A stretch of 64,000 nucleotides of DNA, taken from assembly GCA_009809945.1 (NCBI GenBank), contig WTPW01000687.1, forward strand, positions 175,257-239,256, given 5' to 3'. Shown piece by piece: positions 1 to 14,783 of the stretch; the stretch's first letter is position 1, and every line of letters begins with the position of its first letter. Origin of the DNA: Gigaspora margarita. Lineage: Eukaryota; Glomeromycota; Glomeromycetes; Diversisporales; Gigasporaceae. A program made the translations under genes and the position numbers. The notes under the pieces are model-generated. The model was not told the DNA's origin and did not search any database. It was given only the letters and a program-made list of their open reading frames with translations.

Positions 1-441
1 ATCGAATTTGATCAGGTGGTTGCAGAGATATCTATGATCAAAGTTTTGTCAAAAATTTAAACGTATCTGTCATGTAATAGGCATTTTGAATTCTCTAAAA
101 CTTTGATCAAAGATATCTTTTCAACCACTTGATCAAATTTGATGAAAATTTTTTTATTTGAATTCTATAGATCCATAGAATTCAAATAAAAAAAATTTCA
201 TCAAATTTGATCAGGTGGTTGCTAAGATACCTTCGCCCAAAGTTTTAGAAAAATTTTGTACAGCTTGTATTTTAATAGATGTTTTGATTTTTTTTAAAAC
301 TTTGAGCGAAGATATCTTGGCAACCACCTGATTAAATTTGATGAAAATTTTATTTAAATTCTATGGATCCATAGAATTCAAATAAAAAAATTTTTATCAA
401 ATTTGATCAAGTGGTTGCTAAGATATCTTCGCTCAAAGTTA
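1..441. repeat. Tandem hairpin array, cut by left edge
   Basis: Alternating inverted copies of a ~185-bp unit: a TTTGATCAGGTGGTTGC-type arm, a poly-A/T spacer, and a core in which GAATTCTATNGATCCATAGAATTC forms a short palindrome (split here as GAATTCTA / TAGAATTC). The same design is seen complete at 6268-7830 and 15687-17731, where 9-bp duplications mark the ends. Here the left end lies outside the window, so the element type is inferred from those relatives. Confidence 0.7.
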
Positions 442-444
442 AGA

Positions 445-602
445 TTTTCATTTCGAATTTTATATATTCAAAAGTGGGTTTTATATTTTAAAAGCAGGTT
501 TTACATATTTTATATATTCAAAAGAGGTTTTGCATATTCAAAAGCGAATTTACATATTTTATATATTCAAAAGTAGGTTTTACATATTTTAAATATCAAT
601 GC
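445..602. repeat. Short tandem repeat
   Basis: Four to five degenerate copies of a unit close to TATATATTCAAAAGTGGGTT followed by TTACATATTT. It directly abuts the hairpin array. No coding potential is visible. Confidence 0.6.
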
Positions 603-1117
603 AAATTTCATCTAATTTAGCTAATCAATGCAAGTTTTCCTAGCAGGAATTGTGGGTTTCACCGTCATAAAATAAAATAAAAAATTTTATTTATATAATC
701 GTCAATCTCAAAATAATTTTCTATATATATACTATAGTATTATTATTTGTTTATGACCTATATTAGAGATATCTAGGGTCCTGTTACAGATTTGTATAGA
801 TTTTTATTAATTACAGTTTTAAAAAATTTGCACTATATTTATTTACCCAATGCTAGATGTTATAATTTAGTTTTTAGCAAATTACTATAAAATTTATATA
901 TGATAATCCAACTTTTAGCAAATTTACTTGATTTTAGGGTAGCGAAAACGCCTAAATTTATGCAGATCAGTTATGATCTCTATGAGAGATGTTCGGGTCC
1001 TCACATGAGTGAGAACTTTTAGTAAATGCATTTTCGAAGAGTTGTTACATTAGAAACATTGCGCCGAAAATTAAAAAAAAACTGTTTTTAATATATAGAT
1101 TGCGATCTTTGCTAATA

Positions 1118-1119
<2 letters not shown>
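603..1119. other. Gene-free AT-rich stretch
   Basis: No gene is visible. Two sites, GGGTCCT near 770 and near 993, resemble the end of the AGGACCCTGAACATC-type hAT elements found elsewhere in the window. No matching opposite end was found, so they are at most relics. Confidence 0.4.

Positions 1120-1154
<35 letters not shown>
1120..1154. repeat. Poly-T tract of 35
   Basis: An uninterrupted run of T. It could be the tail of a minus-strand retroposon, but no element body or target duplication was recognised beside it. Confidence 0.9.
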
Positions 1155-1155
<1 letters not shown>

Positions 1156-1301
1156 TTTTGCATTGTTTCTTTATTTAAACTAATACTAACTTTCTTCGTA
1201 GATTTGCTTCATTTAAAACTAAGTGGGTAAAGAGGATTAGGAACAGATTTTGTGGGACAAGTGGTTGATTAAATTTCAATTACTAGACCTAATTATATTT
1301 T

Positions 1302-1746
1302 GACAAAAATTCATTTTTAAAAAATTGTGTAAAATTTCAATTCCTATTCTTTGCAAGATCTATTTTCATTCAAATAAAGCCTTTATTCATTTCTAATTAT
1401 TTTTTAGTGAAAATTAGTTTTTAAAAAATTGTATAAAAACTTCAATTCCTATTATTTGGCAAAATCCATTTTTGTTTAAACAAAGGCATTTATTTAGTTC
1501 TAATTATTTTTGACAAAAATTTGTTTTTAAAAAATTAATCAATTTCGATTCCTATTCTTTGGTAAGATCTATTTTTATTCAAACGAAGGCATTTATTTAT
1601 TTTTAATTATTTTTCATTTCTTGTCGAATATGAAAAATTCGTTTTTAAAAAATTAATCTAAATTTCAATTTTATTCTTTGTTAAGATCCATTTTTATTTA
1701 AATAAAAGCATTTATTTATTTCTAATTATTTTTGTTTCTTGTCGAA
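1302..1746. repeat. Four-copy tandem repeat, unit ~115 bp
   Basis: Each unit runs GACAAAAATT, TTTTTAAAAAATT, TTTCAATTCCTATTCTTTG, an AAGATCTATTTTTATTCAAA-type stretch, then GGCATTTATTTATTTCTAAT. Copies differ by substitutions and small indels. Short ORFs over it (for example near 1755-2010) look accidental. Confidence 0.7.
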
Positions 1747-3156
1747 GACAAAAACTATATAAATAAATATGAACATATAAAAATATTGATCTCGTTTATT
1801 ATAATTCTTTGTGCATTCTCACAAATATTACAAATATTAATAATATCTTGGGTGCATGGAATCCTAACACTACCATTCCAATACAAAAATAATAAAAAAA
1901 AATGCTTCGAATCATCCATAAAACATAAACAAAATAACATAGCAAATATGCTTCTAAAATTGATGCGAAATGAATTGTTATGGTTAACTCTGTTTAAATT
2001 TAAACACTAGAAGTATGCTAATAATTTAACTAAAATTAGTAAAGTTCTTACAAAATGCACTGGCTAACGCTTTTTTTCCAAGATCCAGAGAAATCAACAT
2101 CATGTTCTTCTTCTTTCTGATCCAAGTTTATTATTTTAAGAGCCAAAGAAATCAACATGATATTCTTCCTTCCTTCTGTTCCAAGTCTTAAAGAAATCAA
2201 CGTTAATGGTCTTGCAAGTTAACATGATTGTTTTAAATCTTATTGCAGAAGTTTTACTACCAACTTAGCTTTTGTAGTAGGAAATTAGTTATATGCTTTT
2301 GACTCTTAATACTACAGGTTATGAAACAAAAGGGCATCTTTGAAGACATGATTCTTTTCAACTTTATTATTTTTTCTTACTTCAAATATAGGGATAATAA
2401 AGTATTTAGGTAGTTGTATTGCTAATATGTGGCCAGAACGCAGTTTCTTTTTATGAAACCCCTGGAAGTGATAATTAAAAATGGCCTACCATTGCAATTT
2501 ACTATGAAAATTGATAATTTCATATGAGCATCGATCACTCAAATTTCATAGTAAAAAATTTATTCACCTGATTTGCGTGACATCTCGATCGACTGATAAG
2601 GACGCGCTTTTGAGATACAGGAAGATATGACGATTTTAAAAAATCATGTGATCGCCATGCTTAAATCGACCAATGAGATTACAGGTACGATTCTAAAAGA
2701 AATTTATAAAGAAAGCTTAAGTTCTTCTTGATCGAAAACCAATTTTCTATTATGCTAACCTTAACTAAATATTTAACAAAGATTGTAAAGAAGAAAACTA
2801 CAATTCCAAAGGTGGTAAGACCACCAAGAATATCGCAAGTTTCTTAAAAAATTTAATGAAATAGCGAAACTTTTTCATATATCTTGTGATACATTAAGCC
2901 AATTTTGATAATCTTACTACTATTAAAATGTTAAGTTTCTTCTTAACAATTTTAACTAGAAGTCCAAGTATGATTGTCATAATAAAAAAATTAGATCTGA
3001 TTAAAAAAATTCAAGCTTTATTATAATTTCTTTAGAATCTTAACCTGCAATCCCATTGGGTGATCTAAGTGCGGTGGTCATATGAGTTTTTAAAATCGGC
3101 ATGTCTCAAAAACATAATAAGATTTTTGGGGTACATTTAGGTATAGTGCAAACCAC
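1747..3156. other. Gene-free stretch
   Basis: AT-rich sequence in which I see no gene, RNA gene or bounded repeat. It ends at the 8-bp duplication GCCAGGGG (3157-3164) that flanks the next element. Confidence 0.5.
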
Positions 3157-3185
3157 GCCAGGGGTAGTGTTCTGACCTGGGTCAA

Positions 3186-3375
3186 TCTCACCTGGGTCAC
3201 CCGCGGGTGGGCGGGTGACCCGTGTTGAATTATACCCACTAGGTGATCAACCTGCAGGTAACCCGCAGGTCACCCGTTGGTCAACCCGCAGGTCACCCGT
3301 GAGTCAACCCGTGGGTCAACCTGCGGGTCATCCGTGGGTCAACCTGCAGGATACCCACATGGGTGACCCATATTG
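3186..3375. repeat. Subterminal minisatellite, left
   Basis: About ten degenerate copies of GGGTCACCCGNGGGTCAAC in both orientations. It is strikingly GC-rich against the AT-rich surroundings. The ORF at 3215-3487 is only a translation of this array. Confidence 0.8.
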
Positions 3376-3553
3376 GTTGGTTATAATAGGTAATGTTTTT
3401 TTTCATATTGCTTATTTTAGTACTGTTATACCAGTACAATCATATGTAATATGTGATAGTTCTGTTCAACTTTTTGGTACGCTATAATTTTTCCTGTTTT
3501 AGAATGTAACACATGCTGGCTCGTGATATGTGTTGATTCGTTTCGAGGAGAAC

Positions 3554-4531
3554 TAGGGTGTTCAGGATTATGCGATGTGGCATTATGCACATAATCAACT
3601 ATTTTTTCGCATCGCATATGCTCTACATAATTTAACAAAAAAAAGCATTTAGATCATGTAACTAAAATATGATTAGTAGATCTAAATCGAAATAGTACTA
3701 CAAAATATCAATTTCAATATCGATAGATTTGATCAATTTAATGTAATCTAAAATTGATAAATGTGACAAATCTTCAACCTTTAAAACCAGAATTCTTTAA
3801 ATTTTTTTTTTTAAAAAAAAAACTTTTAAAAATTGGCGGTTCAAAAAAAAAATAACTTTATTATATGGTCACGGCTTTTTAAAAACCAAATATATAAGAA
3901 TGCTCTTTATGCGGTTAGAGAAAAACTTTTGTTGATTTTGCCAAGGTACAGTTTCATATGAAAAAACAATCAGTAATAGATAATCATTTTTCACTCATAA
4001 AAAAAAAAAAAGCTCTTGAAAAACCTTGGGAAGATGTTTCTACTCAACATATACTTACTATCTGTAATAAGGTTTATAATGGCAAAGAACAATTTGTTCT
4101 CGACTTTGTTAAATTGTTAGCCAAAGCTAATATACTTTTGAAAAAATACACCATTTTCCAAGAACATTGAAATACGGTATGTGCATTAACAGGTACATCA
4201 AGTAAAAGCATGAAAATCTTTAGATTTCCATGCTTTTATTTGATAATTTATTTAGATTATTGTTTTTTTTTTATATAATCAATTAGGTGGTGCATCCGGG
4301 AGTTGATGTAGAGCATATGAAATTTTAGTTAATGAATAAATAAATAATGTTTGGATAAGGTTTATAAATTATAATAAATCTGCCTTTTCTATCAATATAT
4401 TACTGAAGTTAAATCGCATAATCGCTTATTTTCTTCGCATAATTTCAAATTTATTTCACATCCAATGCATAATTGACCCCAATTCGCCTGCATAATTTAC
4501 CTAATCGCATCGCATAATCCTGAACACCCTA
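3554..4531. mobile_element. hAT-like element nested in 3165-5211
   Basis: The ends are TAGGGTGTTCAGGATTATGC and its inverse before 4531. The flanks are AGGAGAAC (3546-3553) and AGGAGAAT (4532-4539), 7 of 8 matching. GCATCGCATAAT motifs recur in the subterminal region. It holds one 70-codon ORF (3958-4170). Confidence 0.8.
3958..4170 (+). CDS. 70-residue ORF inside a hAT-like element, function unknown
   Basis: The only sizeable ORF in the 978-bp element 3554-4531. It is lysine-rich at the N-terminus (four K in a row at residues ~18-21), then has a more ordinary stretch with WEDVSTQHILTICNKVY and VLDFVKLLAKANILLKK. The second half has protein-like composition and could be a remnant of the parent transposase or a captured fragment; I do not recognise a domain. 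A complete hAT transposase is ~600-800 residues, so this cannot be active. It may also be chance. Confidence 0.3.
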   Translation: MKKQSVIDNHFSLIKKKKALEKPWEDVSTQHILTICNKVYNGKEQFVLDFVKLLAKANILLKKYTIFQEH

Positions 4532-5039
4532 AGGAGAATGAAAGATCAGTACATGATTTTTTTTTTAAAAAAAAAGCAATATCTCATAATTTCACTGATG
4601 AAACTTCCCTGTGTATCTAAACAAAAAAAAATTTCTGCCAAAATTTTACTTCATATGCAGTTGTCTCGTTCATTTTATATTGATTACTTTATGTAATTTC
4701 AAGTTTTAATAGTAAATTCACATCGTTATCACAGTGCCACGTGAATTACGTTCATTATCAAATACCGTGCTGATTTAACTAGTAAACTACTGCAAAACCT
4801 GAGACATTTACGGTCCAATTGGCACGGGCATAAGGTTCTACACGGTCCATGAAATCCGGACCAGTTCAGACCATATCTGTACAGATTTGGATCTTTACCT
4901 GTACCATAAAGACCGTGCCTAACCAACGCCAACACGTGCTCAATTTTCTTATTGGGTTTATATGTCACAGTGATCATACTGGTCCTGTGCGGCATCACAT
5001 GTCACGCAGCTAACATTATTTTTAGGATTAGATTGTCTA

Positions 5040-5185
5040 CTTGCGGGTGACCCGTAGCAAAATTTTTTTATTACCTAGGATTCACCCGGGTCACCCAGGT
5101 GACCCGCCCACAGGTGACCCGTAGCAGAATTTTTCTATTACTTAGTGTTCACCCGGGTGACCCACTCGTGGGTGACCCAGGTTGG
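5040..5185. repeat. Subterminal minisatellite, right
   Basis: Repeats of GGTGACCCG and CACCCGGGTCACCC at the right end of element 3165-5211. They mirror the left array at 3186-3375. Confidence 0.8.
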
Positions 5186-5211
5186 GATTTTCATGATGAG
5201 TCAGAACACTA

Positions 5212-5550
5212 GCCAGGGGTCTAGACACTTTTGCAGTAACGTGACGTGGTGCATGAAAATTAACCAATCGGAGAACGTAAATTTTGATCTTCCTGGATCA
5301 GTCCGACATCAAAACAAAACACATGTACAAGAAGAAAAAAAGAGAAAAGAGCGAAAATACTCGAAAACTGGTGTTTAAATCGGCCTTAAAAACCAGATAA
5401 AAATGTCTAGAACGCGATTTTACATATAAATAGTGGCCTTCTAAGTCTATATATACAAACCCTAACCCAAACTTTAACATAAAGCCAAAAAGTTAATCCG
5501 AATGACGCCAAACCACGTGATGGTCACGTTACTGCAAAAGTCTGGAGGGG
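5212..5550. mobile_element. MITE with CTTTTGCAGTAACGTGAC ends
   Basis: Inverted ends carry ACTTTTGCAGTAACGTGAC (near 5227) and its reverse complement (near 5525). The outermost bases are blurred because the hAT element 3165-5211 inserted right at the left end and duplicated GCCAGGGG there. The interior (about 5260-5440) is homologous to the interior of the neighbour 5561-5900, though the ends are unrelated. The interior has a CCAAT-like motif and TATAAATA. Confidence 0.65.
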
Positions 5551-5560
5551 CCGTAGGATA

Positions 5561-5900
5561 GGGCTTTACTTATTTGTGCTGGTAATACAAACTCCTAAAA
5601 AGGCAACTACCAATCAGTGAGTTCGAATTTTGATCATTCCGGATCAGCCCAACATGAATTCCGAACACGTGCAGAAGAAGAAAAAAGCGAAAATACGCCA
5701 AAACTAGTGTTTAAATCGACCTTTTTGCACTAATTAAAAATGTCGGGGACGAAATTTTACATATAATGGGCAACTATCTATAGCTATACCTCCTAAAGCT
5801 AACCTCCTAACCCTAACTTTGCGTTTTTACACACTTTGTTTATTTACAAAATTAAATTTCCTTTTTTGGGTTGTATTACCGGCACAAATAAGTAAATCCC
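5561..5900. mobile_element. MITE with 8-bp TSD GTAGGATA
   Basis: Ends are GGGCTTTACTTATTTGTGC and, inverted, GGGATTTACTTATTTGTGC. Flanks GTAGGATA at 5553-5560 and 5901-5908 match perfectly (the match can be read as up to 10 bp). The length of 340 bp, no ORF and long inverted ends are typical of a MITE. The 8-bp duplication suggests hAT mobilisation. Confidence 0.8.
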
Positions 5901-5908
5901 GTAGGATA

Positions 5909-6258
5909 GGTGCAGGTTCAGGTGTATCAAAAATGAAAGTTTTGCCACAGGATTATAAAAACGAATTAATATGGTCAAATATTCTGTATTAATTATCATT
6001 CTATACAATCGCTATTATAAAGAATGCTAAAAACATGAATATAAAATGCTATTAAAATTAAGCTTATCTATAATGTTTTTAAATTCGGACTTATGAACTA
6101 CATATCGAAAAACGGGTCTTCAAAAAATTATAACTCTAATTTATGGAAATAAATAATGTATAAAGTTATACATTAAATTGGCTATGATACATTTTACTTT
6201 TTTTAATTTATATTTTTTTCAACAGTTTTCTCTGATTTACCAAACCTATGCAAAAATA
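5909..6258. other. Gene-free stretch
   Basis: AT-rich, nothing recognised. It runs to the 9-bp duplication GGCCAAATC at 6259-6267. Confidence 0.5.
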
Positions 6259-6267
6259 GGCCAAATC

Positions 6268-7830
6268 GCAAAAATACCGTTCCTGATGGATCGTCGGTAC
6301 CTTTCCTGATGGGATAAAAAAAATCACCAATTTACATACTTTTCCTGATGGACTGATAAGCTGCGGAAAAAATTGTTTACAATGTTTGATCGAAGGAAAC
6401 TTGACACCCACTTGACCAAATTTGATCAACTTTTTTTTTATTTTAATTGTAAAAAGCAGTAGAATTAAAATAAAAAAAAGTTGATCGAATTTGATTAGAA
6501 GGGTGTCAATATATCTTCGATCAAAGTTTTGTAAAATTCTAAAACGTTTATCAAATATAAGCTGCGGAAAAAAATTGGTTACAATCTTTGATCGAAGGTA
6601 ACTTGATACCAACCTGACCAAATTCGATCAACTTTTTTTGTTTCAATTGTAGAATGCAGTATAATTAAAATAAAAAAAAGTTGATTGAATTTGGTCAAGT
6701 GGGTGTCAAGATATCTTCAATCAAAGTTTTGTAAAATTCCAAACGTTTATCAAATATAAGCTGTGGCAAAAAACTATTTACAATCTTTGATTGAAGATAT
6801 CTTGATACCCACCTGACCAAATTCGATCAGCTTTTTTTATTTTAATTGTAGAAAGCAGTAGAAATAAAATAAAAAAAATTTGATCGAATTTGATTAGAAG
6901 AGTATCAAGATATCTTTGATCAAACTTCGTAAAATTCTAAAACATAAGCTGCGGAAAAAAATTGGTTACAATCTTTGATCGAAGGTAACTTGACACCACC
7001 CTGACTAAATTCGATCAAATTTTTTTTATTTTAATTTTACGGTTTTTTACAATTAAAACAAAAAAAAGTTGATCGAATTTGGTCAGGTTGGTGTCAAGTT
7101 ACCTTCGATCAAAGATTGTAACCAATTTTTTTCCGCAGCTTATATTTGATAAACGTTTTAGAATTTTACAAAGTTTGATCGAAGATATCTTGATACTCTT
7201 CTAATCAAATTCGATCAACTTTTTTTTATTTTATTTCTACTGCTTTCTACAATTAAAATAAAAAAAGCTGATCGAATTTGGTCAGGTAGGTGTCAAAATA
7301 TCTTCGATCAAAGATTGTAAATAGTTTTTTGCCGCAGCTTATATTTGATAGACGTTTTAGAATTTTACAAAACTTTGATTGAAGATATCTTGATACTCTT
7401 CTAATCAAATTCGATCAACTTTTTTTTATTTTAATTATACTGCATGCTACAATTAAAACAAAAAAAGTTGATCGAATTTGGTCAGGTTGGTGTCAAGTTA
7501 CCTTCGATCAAAGATTGTAACCAATTTTTTTCCGCAGCTTATATTTGATAAACGTTTTAGAATTTTTCAAAACTTTGATCGAAGATATATTGACACCCTT
7601 CTAATCAAATTCGATCAACTTTTTTTTATTTTAATTCTACAGCTTTCTACAATTAAAATAAAAAAAAGTTGATCAAATTTGGTCAAGTGGGTGTCAAGTT
7701 ACCTTCGATCAAACATTGTAAACAATTTTTTCCACAGCTTATCAGTCCATCAGGAAAAGTATATAAATCGGTGATTTTTTTTATCCCATCAGGAAAGGTA
7801 CCGACGATCCATCAGGAACGGTATTTTTGC
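6268..7830. mobile_element. Fold-back Mutator-like element made of hairpins, 9-bp TSD
   Basis: The whole 1563 bp is a near-symmetric inverted repeat with its axis near 7050. Ends GCAAAAATACCGTTCCTGAT invert at 7830, and the flanks GGCCAAATC (6259-6267, 7831-7839) are a perfect 9-bp duplication as made by Mutator-like transposases. Each half holds four ~200-bp units that begin with GCTGCGGAAAAAA (6361, 6560, ~6760, 6949; mirrored ~7132, 7332, 7532, 7733). Each unit is itself a hairpin whose stem includes AAAGTTGATCGAATTTG. ORFs over it (6208-6621, 7478-7672) translate the same repeat in mirrored positions and are not genes. Confidence 0.85.
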
Positions 7831-7839
7831 GGCCAAATC

Positions 7840-8231
7840 GACTCTAAATGAATAAAAATTAATAAAAATTTTAAAGACTTAATATAATCTGTTATAATCA
7901 TGCGTAACATGTGCGCATCCACGAGCAATTTCTAACATTATTAAAAACATTAGTCGAGTAATTTAATAAAACTCTGCAAAATACGTTAAAGATATTTTAA
8001 TATCTACTTTTCTAAACTAAATTTATAATTTATGATTTTCAGAATTCTATTTACAATTTAATAAATTTCTAAAAATTACCGTTGTAACTATTTTTGATGC
8101 TATGAACTAACATTTACAAAACTTTTTCTTAAACTATCATTGCTTCAATAATTATTAAAAATTGAATTTTCAGTTAACTAAACTATTTTAATATATATAA
8201 ATAAAAAAAAAATTTTTCTATTTTTAAAAAA
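7840..8231. other. 3' flank of the zinc transporter gene
   Basis: AT-rich sequence between the fold-back element and the stop codon of the minus-strand transporter gene. It presumably holds that gene's 3' UTR. No specific polyadenylation site can be chosen. Confidence 0.4.
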
Positions 8232-11704
<3,473 letters not shown>

Positions 11705-12698
11705 TCGGATATTTTAATGTTAAAGGGCTATTAATCGTTATGCATACCTGTACAATAGCAGATAGCGATAGATTATAGCCAATCATGAAATCAGAAAACA
11801 AAAAGATCTTTTATGTATTCGAATATATATGAAGAAATAGATTCCTTTTTGAGAAATTAAAACTAACATTCTTTATTCAAAAGGTTTAGTCTTGGACCAC
11901 AATTTCCTTTAAAATCATTCAATATCGATATCTTTGGGACTACCATATAAAACGATTCAATTTTTTTTTTTACTGACCGCATGTAATCATCAGGTTATAT
12001 GTATCTTGCTTCTGAAAAACCGCCTCAAATGTTTAGTATCATTTACTTTGTCTTGGCCCATTACTGTTCATAGCATCAAAGTTTATATGAAAATATAGAT
12101 TTTATAAGTTACATAATGGCTCTAGCCAATAGTCTGAAATTTATTACAATAATCATTATAACGAGAGCATCATCAGGAAATTTTTTAGACTGATAACAAT
12201 TAATCGATTATTATCAATAAATTTAATTGAAACTAATTATTGATAAATGCTAACTAATAGTTTAGTAACTATATATATAATAAATAATTATTATTTCTAA
12301 CTTTAATATTATATTGTCGTTTATCGATAATTGTTAACTATACATTTATATATATAAATACATATATATTGATTTCTATCAGTGGAGGTATTACTAATCG
12401 ATTAGTAACCCTAGATAATAATCGATATTTATGGTATTGTAACGAAATAACTATAATATCAATATCCCGTAAACCTAATGAACAGAATCATATCATTCGA
12501 TTCGTTTTATAAAGACAATCAATGGCATAAATTTATCATTTGACTATTAATAATAAACCAAATTCTCTATTCAAGAGCCTTGTTTTTAAAGAATATACAC
12601 AGTCCTTTAATTAACAAACAATAATTTTAAATTTATACTCGGATAAAATTTTAAACATTTACTTTATTAAAGGTATTAAAATAAATTAGGAGATATAT
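11705..12698. other. Upstream region of the zinc transporter gene
   Basis: AT-rich intergenic DNA holding the presumed promoter. I see no convincing TATA or metal-response element. The region ~12190-12450 is rich in ATCGATTA and AATTATTA motifs in both orientations but has no clear ends. Confidence 0.4.
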
Positions 12699-12929
12699 GG
12701 GGGTGTCAATAGAAACTAAGCAAATCATTTTTAGTAAATTTTTTTTCTTTAGATTAAAATAACTTAACAACTATTAAATCAATCTTGATAAAAATTTTTT
12801 TATTTTAATTCTATAAATATATAGAATTAAAATAAGAAAATATTATCAAGATTGGTTTAATAGTTGCTAATCTAAAGTTTAAAAAAAAAATTTACAAAAG
12901 ATGATTTGCTTAGTTTTGTGGCCCCCCCC
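12699..12929. mobile_element. Single-hairpin MITE
   Basis: Ends GGGGGTGTCA and (inverted) GGGGGGGGCCA lead into shared AACTAAGCAAATCAT. The centre is a long hairpin around ATTTTAATTCTATA / TATAGAATTAAAAT. Flanks GATATATG and CATATATG match 7 of 8. It looks like a one-unit version of the hairpins in the fold-back elements. Confidence 0.65.
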
Positions 12930-13781
12930 ATATATGTTATACGTCAAATTCACGATTTCTGTATGATTTGATTGCGTAAAGAATATATAAATATTAAAAA
13001 AATTTTTTTTCACTTTAAGCCTTTGCTACAATAGCTAAATGAGTAATTGAACAAATGAAAGATATGAATCGTTCAAAATACTGTATAATTGCTGTTTAGC
13101 ACTTTTGTGAAACCTATAAGTACACATGAAATCAAAAGTTCAAATCTTGAGTTCTTCATACATTTACGCAGGCCTACCAAATAATTGTTTGTAGAGGTGA
13201 TTAATTGCAATTTTTTGAACCCAATTAATTGATTGGTGGCGCAGCCACAATTGGTCAATTAATTGCAATTTTTACGTAATTAGATTACATATCATATATC
13301 AATCGATATTCGCCGTTAAGATTATTAATTAATTACAGTAAATACGTGATTTTTGATTTTTCGTTGTTTAATGCACCTTAGACAAAAACTTTAAATCCTG
13401 TTGAAATTGCCGGGCCTACATTAGCCAACTCTGACCTTATGGCTGTGTTGAAAGCCGTTCAAAAATCGGGCAGTGCTCAATTGTCATTAATTGGGTTTCA
13501 ATTAATTTCATGATAATTTTATTTGTATAACGTAATTGTAATGGATTTTTCGGTAGTAGTTAAAAATTGGAAATATTAAAAAACTAAATATTAAAATGAA
13601 ATTATACAATTTTGCCCTATTAAAAAATTGTTGCCAAAATCATCATAATACGGACATAGCCAATATTAATATTTTTTATTTTTTGTTAATTCACAATTCA
13701 TATCAGGTTGAATGTGAATTTTGAATCTTAAATGCTAGGTAAATGCACAGCATTGTATGTCCGGAGCCAATATTCAATATA
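12930..13781. other. Gene-free stretch with inverted AATTAATTG motifs
   Basis: No gene. TTAATTGCAATTTTT, CCAATTAATTGA and their inverses recur between ~13197 and 13553, for example GAACCCAATTAATTG against CATTAATTGGGTTTC. This suggests a decayed inverted-repeat element without definable ends. Confidence 0.35.
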
Positions 13782-13973
13782 CCGTATTCCTCTGAAAATA
13801 AGCACCCTTTTTTTACTATAGAGGTGCTTATTTTTGGGTATAATCTCAACTAATAATTTGAATGATTTGATATTTAGTTGCTTATTTCTATTATATAAGG
13901 TTGCTTATTTTCAGGTATATATGAATTGTAGGGGTGCTTACTTTCAGGGGTGCTTATTTTCAGAGGAATATGG
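13782..13973. mobile_element. 192-bp MITE with TA duplication
   Basis: Ends CCGTATTCCTCTGAAAATAA and (inverted) CCATATTCCTCTGAAAATAA continue into AGCACC. TA lies on both sides (13780-13781, 13974-13975), as for Tc1/mariner-type insertion. AGGGGTGCTTA repeats occur inside the right half. Confidence 0.8.
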
Positions 13974-14592
13974 TATATACTATTATATATCAGTTATATA
14001 TAAGTTGATTATGTATCTGTTATTGGTTTTGTCTATTAGTTGAATGTGATTGGTTGTATATCACATGATATGGCCAGACAAACTGACAAATAACCATTTT
14101 TTCACTTTGCATATACATATAGCATTCTTCGCTTTGTTCCAAACAATTAAATAGCACTTTGCAAAAAAATTGTATCCATTAGGTACTAACAAATATTTAG
14201 TACTTGATATTATTCTTTTATCTTTTTAAGAAATGTTGCAACTAAAACAATTCAATAATTTAAAAACAAGTAATCAAACAGGTGAAAACAAGAATTCAAA
14301 AAGCAACAATTGCAGTTGTGACAGAACAAATTGCGAAACTAAGAGCTATTCATGCTAATATTAATTATCTAATATTAAATTACAGCATCACAAATTATTG
14401 TTTCTTAATAATTGTAATAGCTGATGCTGATTTTGGCTGATACTGAATATCACATAACATTTTGGTCTGGAAATTGCAAATTGGAAAATTTCAAAACAAA
14501 TAGTTATTTGTTAAAAATCACTTATTTCTCAAAGTTTGTATAAGAAACTACATTTCGTGCACTAACAATAATTTTTTCTGAACAATTTTACT

Positions 14593-14783
14593 AGGACCCC
14601 GAGCTATATATAAATAGGTGACTATTTGCTTTTGTTTATTTTTGACTATTTTTTATAGACTTTTATATATTTGGTAATATTAATGCTTATTTTTGACTAT
14701 TTTTCTGTAAATCTTTTCTATTTTTAGCTAATATATTAAGATTTTTTAAAATAGTTAGCTGTTTATAGATTGCTCAGGGTCCT
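14593..14783. mobile_element. 191-bp hAT-like MITE
   Basis: Ends AGGACCCCGAGC and GCTCAGGGTCCT are inverted. Flanks ATTTTACT (14585-14592) and ATTCTACT (14784-14791) match 7 of 8. It lies in the left part of the composite 14400-19745. Confidence 0.75.

Larger units (their letters stand above)
3165..5211. mobile_element. Non-autonomous hAT-like element with perfect 8-bp TSD
   Basis: Ends are TAGTGTTCTGAC and GTCAGAACACTA (terminal inverted repeat). The flanks are GCCAGGGG at 3157-3164 and GCCAGGGG at 5212-5219, a perfect 8-bp duplication, which is the hAT hallmark. Just inside both ends lie GC-rich arrays of a GGGTGACCCG-like motif. A second hAT-like element (3554-4531) sits inside. No transposase gene is present, so it would have depended on an enzyme in trans. 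Confidence 0.85.

Noticed and set aside
6208..7851. ORFs of 137, 64 and 60 codons with the same start sequence
   Set aside because: They translate the inverted and tandem units of the fold-back element, appear in mirrored positions on both strands, and are Phe/Ile/Lys-rich noise.
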